The position numbers and the translations under genes are program-made. Below, piece after piece: positions 31,697-39,208 of a stretch of 39,208 bases of DNA. The notes beneath the pieces were generated by a model that did no database searches, was not told the origin of the DNA, and saw only the letters and a program-made list of their open reading frames with translations. Position 1 is the stretch's first letter, and each line of letters starts with the position of its first letter. Source of the DNA: JBOFLG01 sp051657745 (GTDB lineage: Bacteria > Actinomycetota > Actinomycetes > Actinomycetales > Dermatophilaceae); assembly GCA_051657745.1 (NCBI GenBank), contig JBOFLG010000227.1, positions 1 to 39,208 of the forward strand, read 5' to 3'.

Positions 31697-33195
31697 GCGG
31701 AGAAGTCCTTGATCTCGCGCTGCAGGTCTTCGAGCAACGCCAGCAGTTCGCGCTCGGTGTCGATCAGCTCGGCGACGAGCTCGCCCGGCGGGCGGTGGGT
31801 CAGGTCGTCGGGGCGGTTCGGGTTGCGGCGATCCAGGTTGTAACCCGACTCGGCGATCTCGTTGGCACTCACTCGCCACGCCTGCTCGGTTTCGACCCGC
31901 CCATCCCGCGCCGACCCGCCCCACCACGACGCGCACGGAGCGAACTCCTCGTGCAGCAGCGGCTTGGTCTTGGTGTAGTTCTTTCGGCCCTCGGGCAACG
32001 GGTGCTCGTAGAACCAGACGTGCTCCTGCTGCGCGCCCTTTTCGAAGAACAGCACGTTGCTCGGGATGACGGTGTACGGCGCGAACACCCCGTTGGGCAA
32101 CCGGAGCACGGTGTGCAGGTTGAACTTCACCATCAGCTCCTTCTTGACCCGCGCACCGATGCCCTGATCGAAGAGCACCGAGTTGGGCACCACCATCCCG
32201 CAGGCCCCGCGCTTCGTGCTGCGCTCCAGCCGGGCCATGACCGCCTGGAAGAAGAGCCACGCGGTCTCGGCGGTCTTCATCCCGGCCGGGAAGTTCTCCT
32301 GAACGCCCTTCTCCTCCTCGCCGCCGAACGGCGGGTTGGTGAGCACGACATCGACCGGGTCACGCCGCATGTCGGCGACGGGGTTCGCGAGCGCATTCGT
32401 CTGGACAACCGCCGCGTGGTCGATGCCGTGCAGCAGGAAGTTCATCTCGGCAAGGAGAAACGGCATCGACTTCTTCTCGACCCCCCGGATCGACGACTTG
32501 ACCGTCTCCCGCCGCTTGGCTGTCGTGGCGCCCGCCAGCATGTGCTCGAACGCCTCGACGAGGAAGCCGCCGGTGCCCATCGCCGGGTCGAGCACGCTCT
32601 CCCCTACCTGCGGGTCGACCATGTCGGTGATGAAGCGCACCAGCGGCCTCGGCGTGTAGAACTCGCCCGAATCTCCGGAAGCGTCGCGCATCTCTGTGAG
32701 CATCGACTCGTAGAGGTGAGCCATGGTGTGCAGGTCGTCGGCGTTGGCGAAGTCGACGCTGTCGAGCTGGTTCACGAGGTCGCGCAGCAGGTGCCCGCTG
32801 AGCATCCGGTTCTCGATGTTCCGGAAGATCGAGGCCACCGTGTCGGCCGGGTCGCCCGCCGTGCCCGACCCACGCAGACCTTTGAGATGCGGCAGCAGCT
32901 GGGTGTCAATGAAGGCGAGGAACGGCTCGCCGGTCAACTCACCGCGAGCCCACTCCGACCAGCGGTACCGGCCGATGATCGCCGGTGTGTAGCTGCGGTC
33001 GGCGGCGGCACGATCCTGCTCGACCTCGTCGAACGCCCGCAGGAACAACAACCAGGCGAGCTGGGGCAGCCGGTCGAGCTCACCGTTGAGCCCGGCGTCC
33101 TTGCGCATGATGGTGCGGGACTCCTTGATCACCGACTGCAGCCGAGCGCGGGTGGTCTGCGGCTGGGTGGCGCGGCGGGTGCGCGGTGGCGTCAC
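31693..33195 (-). CDS. hsdM: type I restriction-modification methyltransferase subunit
   Basis: A 500-residue N6-adenine methyltransferase. Residues 1-150 are the HsdM N-terminal helical domain, motif I (SAM binding) is DPAMGTGG (203-210) and motif IV (catalysis) is NPPF (287-290). FYTPRPLVRFITDMV before motif I is typical of the family. The GTG at 33195 overlaps the AbiEii stop (GTGA), and hsdS follows with the same overlap, so all are co-translated with the toxin-antitoxin genes. It looks complete, unlike the restriction subunit. Confidence 0.95.
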   Translation of the reverse strand: MTPPRTRRATQPQTTRARLQSVIKESRTIMRKDAGLNGELDRLPQLAWLLFLRAFDEVEQDRAAADRSYTPAIIGRYRWSEWARGELTGEPFLAFIDTQLLPHLKGLRGSGTAGDPADTVASIFRNIENRMLSGHLLRDLVNQLDSVDFANADDLHTMAHLYESMLTEMRDASGDSGEFYTPRPLVRFITDMVDPQVGESVLDPAMGTGGFLVEAFEHMLAGATTAKRRETVKSSIRGVEKKSMPFLLAEMNFLLHGIDHAAVVQTNALANPVADMRRDPVDVVLTNPPFGGEEEKGVQENFPAGMKTAETAWLFFQAVMARLERSTKRGACGMVVPNSVLFDQGIGARVKKELMVKFNLHTVLRLPNGVFAPYTVIPSNVLFFEKGAQQEHVWFYEHPLPEGRKNYTKTKPLLHEEFAPCASWWGGSARDGRVETEQAWRVSANEIAESGYNLDRRNPNRPDDLTHRPPGELVAELIDTERELLALLEDLQREIKDFSA

Positions 33196-34052
33196 GGATG
33201 GAGTCCTTCGGTGAGGGCCGCGGAATGAAGCTCCGCGGCGAGGGCGTGGGCGGCATCCACGGTGGTCGCCGACAGGCCGAGGTCAGCGGCGAAGGCGGCG
33301 TATGACTCCCGCCAGGATGCGGGCGGTTCCGGCAGCACGGTCGGTGGCGGGCCATGGTCGCGCATGTGGTGAACGACGGCGAGCCGCTGACCGAGCCGTC
33401 GATGATCGGCCAGCAGACCCGCATCGGCGAGGAGCACGAGGTCGACCAGGTCCTTGACCCGCGACGACGGCCGGTTCTCGGCGTAGATCCGCCCATAGGC
33501 GTGGTACTTCTCGGCCGCGTGCTGGAAGACATCGACAGCCTCGACACGCACCGGGTCGAGGCCCGGAATCGCCACTGGCGGCGGCACACTCAGCGTCTCG
33601 GTGCCGCCCGCGACCTCGTCGACCTGGCCGACGAGGTCCAGCGTGACGGTCTCGAAGTCGGCCTCGGCGATCGTCGCCATCACCGTCGACCGCCAGGCAT
33701 TCGTGGCGGCATCCTCTCCGCGCAACGGCCGCGGCCGCGCGACCCTGAAGCCGAAGGCGTCATCCAGACCGTCGTCGAGCAGGCCCTCGAGCGAGTCGCG
33801 GAGGTCGCCGGCATCGTCGGTCTTCGCCAGCCGGCCGACGAGATCGATGTCCCGCGTCGCCCGAGCCCGGTCGGCAAGTCGAGCCTCCAGGCAGAAGCCA
33901 CCCTTGAGGATCAGGCCGTGCGGGGCGAGGCGAACCAGCATGCGCTGGAAGACGAGTGCCCTGCGCAGCCGGTTGGCGTCGACTCCCCGTTCGGCGGCGG
34001 CGAGGCGGATGCGGTCGTTGACCGACTGCATCCGGTGGCTGCGTGCCGTCAT
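33192..34052 (-). CDS. abiEii: AbiEii family nucleotidyltransferase toxin
   Basis: A 286-residue DUF1814/AbiEii protein. Family toxins are nucleotidyltransferases that arrest growth by modifying RNA and can abort phage infection. The nucleotidyltransferase core is visible: GG at residues 51-52 (LILKGGFCLEARL), the aspartates of RATRDIDLVG (D68, D70), then EKYHAY (181-186) and RVKDLVDL (198-205). All are kept, so the enzyme is probably active. The ATG overlaps the antitoxin stop (ATGA) and the stop overlaps hsdM (GTGA). The embedding in a restriction operon is unusual. Confidence 0.88.
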   Translation of the reverse strand: MTARSHRMQSVNDRIRLAAAERGVDANRLRRALVFQRMLVRLAPHGLILKGGFCLEARLADRARATRDIDLVGRLAKTDDAGDLRDSLEGLLDDGLDDAFGFRVARPRPLRGEDAATNAWRSTVMATIAEADFETVTLDLVGQVDEVAGGTETLSVPPPVAIPGLDPVRVEAVDVFQHAAEKYHAYGRIYAENRPSSRVKDLVDLVLLADAGLLADHRRLGQRLAVVHHMRDHGPPPTVLPEPPASWRESYAAFAADLGLSATTVDAAHALAAELHSAALTEGLHP

Positions 34053-34648
34053 CCTCGGTCTCCTGCGCGCGCGAGTGCCCGCTCCACCCGGAGCGCAGCG
34101 TGGTCCGGCGCATCAGCCGAGCGGCGCAGCAGCCGACGCGCCGTGGTGAGTTCGCGGTCGAGCGCGTCGGCGACCGCGTCGTCCACGAGTTCTTGAGAAA
34201 CCGAGCCATCCGCGACATCGAACAGCGTGCGCTCGACCGTGGTGATGCTCCATGCTCCACGGTGCTCGACATCGCCGGATGGCACCTCGGCTCGGTGCGT
34301 GAGGACGGCGTCGTCGACCGCACCGAACTCGGGTGGCACCGTGAGATGGACACGGGCGGGGTTGGCGTCTGACAGCTCGTGCACCGACAGCGCGGAGTCG
34401 TGGCTCACCACGCCTCGGCCGCCACTCCACACGGTCCACCGGGCGTAGGTGTCCTCCCGGCCGCTCGGCCAGTCGGGGAGACGGAACAGGCCGCGGTCGA
34501 TGCGGTGCCAGTTGCCGTGGTCGACGTGGTACTTCTGCGCCTGGTAGGTGTAGCCAATGCCCCGCGCCTGCGCGGCGCTGAAGTAGCCGGCTTGACCGAA
34601 CGCCACCGCGTGGAGGCGGCGGCGAAGGTCTTGGCGGTCCCCAGGCAC
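34049..34648 (-). CDS. abiEi: AbiEi type IV antitoxin and autorepressor
   Basis: A 199-residue protein with an N-terminal winged-helix region (about 15-60, FGQAGYFSAAQARGIGYTYQ) and a C-terminal antitoxin domain (TTVERTLFDVADGSVSQELV). In characterised AbiE systems it neutralises AbiEii without stable binding and represses its own promoter through inverted repeats. The GTG at 34648 is chosen because TAGGAT ends six bases before it; a TTG at 34654 would fall between the box and that GTG. It overlaps abiEii by 4 bp. Confidence 0.85.
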   Translation of the reverse strand: MPGDRQDLRRRLHAVAFGQAGYFSAAQARGIGYTYQAQKYHVDHGNWHRIDRGLFRLPDWPSGREDTYARWTVWSGGRGVVSHDSALSVHELSDANPARVHLTVPPEFGAVDDAVLTHRAEVPSGDVEHRGAWSITTVERTLFDVADGSVSQELVDDAVADALDRELTTARRLLRRSADAPDHAALRVERALARAGDRG

Positions 34649-34654
34649 GCCCAA

Positions 34655-34709
34655 ATCCTACCAGCGCCGTAAGTAAACGAAAACTTTAGTTTGACGTGGC
34701 GAGAGCCGG
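34655..34709 (-). promoter_or_regulatory. abiE-hsdMS promoter and putative AbiEi operator
   Basis: The 55-bp gap is the most AT-rich in the neighbourhood. TAGGAT (34660-34655) is the -10 box, six bases before the GTG, so the message is probably leaderless. AAACTTTAGTTT (34681-34692), an inverted repeat with 5-bp arms, overlaps or adjoins the -35 position, where AbiEi could bind to repress the operon. Confidence 0.55.
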
Positions 34710-36026
34710 TCAAGATACAGATCTACTGGAGTAGAGCCAGCGTTGGACCTCGTCGACAGCCCGATGCAGGCCGCCGTCACCGAGCGCCTCGGCAACGGCA
34801 CGCGGCGTGCCGATCGACGACAACGGCGGCACCCACGCGACTTCGGGAGAGGTGACGTCGTCGATGCCATGCTCCGCGTACCGGTCGAGCAGTGCGGACA
34901 GCACCTCACGGGCCACCTCGGAGCGCTCCTCGAGGTCGGTCCGATGCTCGGTCCGCGCCTGACGGGCACGCTCGGCGCGAGTGCGCGGCGCCAGGTTCCA
35001 CGCGAGCTGGAGCAGCACGTCGAGCAGGTCGACCCGCGACTCGGCGCCGTCCGCCACCAGGTGCTCGACATCGACGCGAGCGTCCGCGAGCGCAACGAGC
35101 ACATCGTCGCGCGCCGGCTTGCTGGACCATCGTTCGGCCAGCTCCACCGGAGTCGGCGCGACCCGCCTGATCGCTCCGGCGACGTGCTGCCCGTACTCGG
35201 TGAGCACTAGTCGGCCAGTAGAGGTGTCGGGCACCTGCAGCGCCTCCGCGACGACCAGGAACGCCCCGTCGTCGACCACGTAGGCACCGGGGCGCCCGAT
35301 GGGACCGGGGGCGTCGAGGTCGTCCGGTGGCGGACCGCCGTCCGGTGGCGGACCATCATCCGGACCCGCCGGGTTGCCGGCCTCGAAGGGCGGTTCGGGT
35401 TCCGCGACGTCGAGGCCGCCGGCATCGAGGCCACCGCCGTCGGAGTCGGCCTCGTCGGGATGGGTGTCGGGATGCGAACCGTCGGGGTCGACGATCGTTC
35501 GCGAGGGGAATCCGTCAAACTCCGGATCAGCGAAATGCGCTGTGGCGCCGACGAAGTCGACCACCTCGAACGAGGTCTTGCCCTTGTCCGGGTAGAGGCG
35601 GGTGCCCCGGCCGATGATCTGCGTGAACTCCACGCGCGAACCCACCGGACGGAAGAGCACCACGTACCTGAGATCCTCGATGTCGATACCGGTCGACAGC
35701 AACCGCGATGTCGTCGCCACCACCGGAGAGGACCGCTCGGGGTCGGTGAACTCCTCGAGCACCCGGTCTTTGTCTTCTTCAGTCCCGACGATCCGCACCA
35801 CCCACTCGGGGTCGGCCGCTACTCGATGCGGGTTCGCGTTGACCAGCGCCCGCCGCATGTCGTCGGCGTGCTGCAGATCCACGCAGAAGACGATCATCCG
35901 AGCGGTCGGGTCACGGCCCATCACCCGCGAGAGATAGCCGGCAACCAATCCGGTTCGAGCCAACAGCCGCACCGTGCGCTCGAAGTCCCGGGTCCCGTAG
36001 AGACCATCGGGGATCTCTCGCCCGAA
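34710..36026 (-). pseudogene. hsdR: 5'-truncated hsdR, C-terminal half of restriction subunit
   Basis: The frame encodes the second helicase domain and C-terminus of a type I restriction subunit: ARMIVFCVDLQHADDMRRAL, motif V-like VATTSRLLSTGIDI, and motif VI QIIGRGTRLYPDKGKTSFEV, then a Pro/Asp/Gly-rich linker and an EcoEI_R-like C-terminal domain. Similarity runs upstream past the first GTG (35972) as FGREIPDGLYGTRDFER to about 36026, then stops; the mycothione reductase gene begins at 36089 on the other strand. The nuclease domain, the first helicase domain and roughly 400-450 residues are missing, so restriction should be dead. The break lies between about 36027 and 36076. The remnant has no internal stop codon. 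Confidence 0.85.
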
Positions 36027-36076
36027 CGGGGACCGGTGAACGGCGAGGCGCTGGCGCCGTATTCGCGCCCCGCACC

Positions 36077-36082
36077 TAGCCT
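36077..36082 (+). promoter_or_regulatory. mtr -10 box, leaderless
   Basis: TAGCCT fits TANNNT and ends six bases before the ATG at 36089. There is no ribosome binding site, so a leaderless transcript is expected. It also sets the right-hand limit of the hsdR deletion. Confidence 0.6.
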
Positions 36083-36088
36083 GAGCCC

Positions 36089-37501
36089 ATGCCGCACCAC
36101 GACCTTGTCATCATCGGCAGCGGCTCGGGCAACAGCCTGCTCACGCCCGAGCTCGACGGACTCGACATCGCCATCATCGAGAAGGGCACCTTCGGGGGCA
36201 CCTGCCTCAACGTCGGCTGCATCCCGACCAAGATGTTCGTCCTGCCCGCCGACCGGGTGCTCGATGCCGCGGATGCCGCCCGCCTCGGCGTCCGCTTCGA
36301 GGCACCGGAGGTGGACTGGCCCGGTATCCGGGACCGCGTCTTCGGCCGCATCGACCCGATCAGCCAGGGCGGCGAGCAGTACCGCGCCAACCAGGAGCAC
36401 ACGACCCTGTACCGGACCCGGGCCCGCTTCACCGGGGACCGGCGGCTCGCGCTGGACACTGGCGAGGAGGTCACCGCCGACCGGGTCGTGGTCGCGGCAG
36501 GCTCGCGCCCGAACCTGCTCGGGGTTGACGGCCTGCGGCACGCCGACCCGGCGAACGGCATCCACACCTCGGACACCGTGATGCGCCTCGACGCCCTGCC
36601 CGCCCGGATGGCGATGATCGGCGGCGGCTACGTGGCGTGCGAGCTGGCCCACGTGTTCTCCGCGCTCGGGGTGCAGGTCACCCAGATCCAGCGCTCGGCC
36701 ACGCTGCTGAGCCACCTCGAGGGCGAGCTCGCCCAGCGGTACACCGATGAGGCCACGCACCGGTATGACGTACGCCTGTCCAGCCGGGTGTCCGCGGCCG
36801 AGCGGGTCGGCGAGACCTGGCGGCTGGCCGTCGATGGGCCATCCGGGCCGAGCGAGGTGGAGGCTGAGGTGGTGCTTGTCGCGATCGGGCGCCGCCCCAC
36901 CACCGACCTGCTCGACGCAGCTGCCGGGGGCCTGGATACCCACGACGACGGCCGCCTCGTCGTCGATGATCAGCTGCGCACCACGGCGCCCGGCGTGTGG
37001 GCCCTGGGCGATATCTGTGCCGAGCAGCAGCTCAAGCACGTGGCCAACCACCACGCGCGGCTCGTGGCGCACAACCTGGCCGTCGACCTCGGCCGCGCCT
37101 CCGAAGCACCCGTCACGCTGGACGACCGGCCGGTGCCCTACGCCGTGTTCGGGCACCCGCAGATCGCCGCATTCGGGCCTACCACCGCCGAACTCGACGC
37201 TGCCAGAACGCCCTACGTCACCGCCACCCAGCGCTACGGTGACGTCGCCTACGGCTGGGCGCTGGAGGACCGCGGCGGCCTGCTCACCGTGCACGCCTCC
37301 CCCGACGGCCGCGTGCTCGCCGCGCACGCGGCCGGGCCGCAGGCGTCGACGCTGATCCAGCCATTGCTCCAGGCCGCGACCTTCGGGCAGCACGCGCACG
37401 ACGTCGCCCGCGATCAGTACTGGATTCATCCGGCGCTGTCCGAGGTGGTCGAGAATGCGTTGCTCGGCCTGGACCTGGCGCCGGCCCACCGGCCCGGATG
37501 A
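36089..37501 (+). CDS. mtr: mycothione reductase
   Basis: A 470-residue flavoprotein disulfide reductase that uses NADPH and FAD to reduce mycothione to mycothiol, the main low-molecular-weight thiol of Actinobacteria. The FAD motif GSGSGN is at residues 10-15, the redox disulfide is C39/C44 in GGTCLNVGCIPTKMF, the NAD(P)-binding part is MIGGGYVACELAHVFSALGV, and the dimer base pair is H447/E452 in YWIHPALSEVVENALLGL. The motifs GCIPTKMFV, SRVFGRIDPI-like (DRVFGRIDPI) and the C-terminus match mycobacterial Mtr, distinguishing it from lipoamide or mercuric reductases. It lies next to the hsdR break and is convergent with the VOC gene. Confidence 0.92.
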   Translation: MPHHDLVIIGSGSGNSLLTPELDGLDIAIIEKGTFGGTCLNVGCIPTKMFVLPADRVLDAADAARLGVRFEAPEVDWPGIRDRVFGRIDPISQGGEQYRANQEHTTLYRTRARFTGDRRLALDTGEEVTADRVVVAAGSRPNLLGVDGLRHADPANGIHTSDTVMRLDALPARMAMIGGGYVACELAHVFSALGVQVTQIQRSATLLSHLEGELAQRYTDEATHRYDVRLSSRVSAAERVGETWRLAVDGPSGPSEVEAEVVLVAIGRRPTTDLLDAAAGGLDTHDDGRLVVDDQLRTTAPGVWALGDICAEQQLKHVANHHARLVAHNLAVDLGRASEAPVTLDDRPVPYAVFGHPQIAAFGPTTAELDAARTPYVTATQRYGDVAYGWALEDRGGLLTVHASPDGRVLAAHAAGPQASTLIQPLLQAATFGQHAHDVARDQYWIHPALSEVVENALLGLDLAPAHRPG

Positions 37502-37506
37502 CGCCG

Positions 37507-37529
37507 GGCCCTCCGCCATGACGAGGGCC
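37507..37529. terminator. hairpin between mtr and the VOC gene
   Basis: GGCCCTC (37507-37513) pairs with GAGGGCC (37523-37529) across a 9-base loop, extended by CG/GG-rich flanks with a bulge. It lies in the 41-bp gap between two convergent stops and could terminate both transcripts. Confidence 0.5.
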
Positions 37530-37542
37530 GGATGACGCTCCG

Positions 37543-38322
37543 CTATGCCGGTGCGGTGCCGGGCGGGTCCACCGGGTCGCGGTCGGTGAGGCAGTAGACC
37601 CGCCCCGCTGGGTCGCGTAGCACCGTCCAGGACTCTCCCATCTCGACGACCCGGGCCCCCGCCGAGACGTGCTGTGCCGTGCGCGACTCACGGTCGGCGC
37701 AGGCGAGGTCGACGTGGGCGCGCACGACTCCGTCGGAGTCGCCCAGCCGCTGCAACAACACGCGGAACGGGATGTCGCGGGGTCGTTCGAGGTACGAGAA
37801 CTCCGGCAGCCGGCCGGCCCGCAGTCGCCATCCGGTGAGGTCGCGCCAGAACGCGACCTCGGCGTCGTGGTGGGACCGCGGGATGTCCAGGCACACCTGG
37901 TCGAGCAGGTCAGCGTGGCCGTCGCGCACCTGGCGCACGCCGCCCGACCATGTCGTCAGGCAGAACGTCAACCCGCCGGGCGAGCGCAGGATGACGACAG
38001 TGTCACCGAGCGCGCCGGTGCGCACCGCGCCCAGTGTCTCGGCCCAGGCAGCCGCTACCTCGACGTCATCGACATCCAGGTCCAGGTGGACTCGGCCGGA
38101 CCCCTCCGCGACCGCTTGCAGTTTCACCCAGGCGTCACCGCGAGAGGGCAGGAGGGTGGCAAACTCGCCGCGCTCGCCACGGGGCGATGACACCGGCCAC
38201 CCGGTGGCCCCAGACCAGAACCGCCAGGACAGCTCGGAGTCGGCATCGGGGGTGTCGAGGAACACCCACGCCCAGCGGATCGGCGCGACCGGTCCACGGC
38301 CGGTCGGTCTCGGTGTCGTCAT
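37543..38322 (-). CDS. VOC superfamily protein, two glyoxalase-like domains
   Basis: A 259-residue protein made of two related halves: about 12-120 (RWAWVFLDTPDADSELSWRF to GGLTFCLTTW) and 128-240 (DQVCLDIPRSHHDAEVAFWR to GRVYCLTDRDP). Each has the beta-alpha-beta-beta-beta pattern of the vicinal-oxygen-chelate fold seen in glyoxalases, dioxygenases and thiol transferases. The ATG at 38322 overlaps the menC stop (ATGA), so it is co-expressed with menC; an earlier in-frame ATG at 38379 lies inside menC. Substrate unknown. The neighbouring mtr invites a mycothiol-linked detoxification role, but that is only a guess. Confidence 0.82.
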   Translation of the reverse strand: MTTPRPTGRGPVAPIRWAWVFLDTPDADSELSWRFWSGATGWPVSSPRGERGEFATLLPSRGDAWVKLQAVAEGSGRVHLDLDVDDVEVAAAWAETLGAVRTGALGDTVVILRSPGGLTFCLTTWSGGVRQVRDGHADLLDQVCLDIPRSHHDAEVAFWRDLTGWRLRAGRLPEFSYLERPRDIPFRVLLQRLGDSDGVVRAHVDLACADRESRTAQHVSAGARVVEMGESWTVLRDPAGRVYCLTDRDPVDPPGTAPA

Positions 38323-39208
38323 CCATCCATGATGTCGCCCAGGTGCGACAGGCAGGAATCGACCCGGTCGCGCCACCACGCCGCGCGCTCGGGTGGCGCG
38401 GCCCAGCGCTGCAGCAGACCGGGGTCGGCGGCGACCGCGCGGGCCGCGAGATGGCCGTCATCCGGGATCAGCGGGGATGCCGTGACGTCACCGGCGAGGA
38501 GCGCGACGGTGCCGAGGCCGCAGGCGTGCTCGAGCGTCGGCAGCGCCGCGGCCAACGCCACCCCGGCGGCAATACCGACGCTGGTGTCGAGCGCGGACGA
38601 CACCACGGCAGGTAGGCCACACTCCTCGACCACCCGCAGGGCCGGCCGCACCCCGCCGAGCGGTGCCACCTTGACCACCACGAGGTCGGCGGCCCCGAGC
38701 GCACGGACTCGCAGCGGGTCGTCGGCGCGACGAATCGACTCGTCGGCAGCGACCGGGATGTCGACGCCGGCGCGGGCCAGCGCGAGCCGGACGTCGCGGA
38801 GCTCCTCGACGGTGGCGCAGGGCTGCTCGGCGTACTCGAGCCGGTGTCGCGACAGCCGGGTCAGCGCGTCCACGGCATCCGTCACCGACCACGCGCCGTT
38901 CGCATCGACCCGGACCCTCCCGGTAGCGCCGAGCACGTCGCGGACGGCCGCGACCCGAGCGAGGTCGTCGGCGAGTGACTGGCCCCGCTCGGCCACTTTC
39001 ACCTTGGCCGTGGTGCACCCCGGGAACCGGGCCAGCACCTCGGGCACCCGGCCAGCGACCACCGCTGGCACGGTGGCGTTGACCGGTACGTTCTGACGCA
39101 CCGGCTCGGGCCAGCCGGTCCATGCCGACTCGACCGCGGACGCGAGCCACCGCGACGCCTCGGCAACGTCGTACTCCGGGAACGGCGCGAACTCGCCCCA
39201 GCCCGCTG
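38319..39208 (-). CDS. menC: o-succinylbenzoate synthase (partial, 5' end outside)
   Basis: The last 296 codons of an enolase-superfamily enzyme that dehydrates SHCHC to o-succinylbenzoate, the step after MenD and MenH. The frame reads from the window edge (GWGEFAPFPEYDVAEASRWL) through the KxK motif in TAKVKVAERG, the metal ligands in RVRVDANGAW, EYAEQP and VAADES, and the second catalytic lysine in VVKVAPLGG. A GTG at 39101 is internal, since homology clearly continues upstream. The stop overlaps the VOC gene. It would normally sit close to menD; here about 10.3 kb lies between them. Confidence 0.93.
   Translation of the reverse strand, partial: AGWGEFAPFPEYDVAEASRWLASAVESAWTGWPEPVRQNVPVNATVPAVVAGRVPEVLARFPGCTTAKVKVAERGQSLADDLARVAAVRDVLGATGRVRVDANGAWSVTDAVDALTRLSRHRLEYAEQPCATVEELRDVRLALARAGVDIPVAADESIRRADDPLRVRALGAADLVVVKVAPLGGVRPALRVVEECGLPAVVSSALDTSVGIAAGVALAAALPTLEHACGLGTVALLAGDVTASPLIPDDGHLAARAVAADPGLLQRWAAPPERAAWWRDRVDSCLSHLGDIMDG

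Noticed and set aside
36089..37501. Dihydrolipoamide dehydrogenase or mercuric reductase
   Set aside because: GGTCLNVGCIPTKMF, DRVFGRIDPI and the YWIHPALSEVVENALLGL ending match mycothione reductase better; no heavy-metal domain or C-terminal cysteine pair.

Overview
The window is chromosomal DNA of a high-GC Gram-positive bacterium. GTG starts, 4-bp start/stop overlaps, TANNNT -10 boxes set directly before start codons, mycothione reductase (mycothiol is specific to Actinobacteria) and a menaquinone-based respiratory chain all indicate an actinobacterium. I would guess Micrococcales (Intrasporangiaceae/Dermatophilaceae type), but the sequence alone does not fix the genus.

Layout. 1-4040: the first codons of a probable exported protein, a hypothetical protein with five 8-residue repeats, a PAS-PAS-LuxR regulator and an ECF-type sigma factor preceded by a possible leaderless small ORF. 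4117-23884 (minus strand): a respiratory supercluster. In transcription order it runs menG (converging from the right), menJ-like geranylgeranyl reductase, the complete 14-gene complex I operon nuoA-nuoN, and a polyprenyl diphosphate synthase. 23991-28005: menF (plus) and menD (minus). 28119-29518: a WXG-like small protein coupled to an alpha/beta hydrolase. 29917-36026: an apparent defence island with radC, hsdS, hsdM, an AbiEii/AbiEi toxin-antitoxin pair and a 5'-truncated hsdR. 36089-39208: mycothione reductase, a double VOC-domain protein and menC, which is cut by the window end.

Function. Complex I passes NADH electrons to menaquinone. MenF, MenD and MenC make the naphthoquinone precursor, the polyprenyl synthase makes the side chain, MenG methylates the ring and the MenJ-like enzyme saturates the tail. 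Enzyme and quinone supply are therefore linked. An 18-bp near-perfect Rex operator (22837-22854) in front of menJ-nuo suggests NADH/NAD+ control of the whole block.

The most notable points are this Rex site; a type I restriction locus that lost the 5' half of hsdR while keeping hsdMS together with an embedded AbiE module; MenD carrying two independent 21-bp minisatellite insertions; a series of probable leaderless promoters; two DnaA boxes of the Streptomyces type 30 bp apart upstream of radC; and a WXG-like/hydrolase gene pair. No tRNA, rRNA, CRISPR array or intact insertion sequence was recognised.
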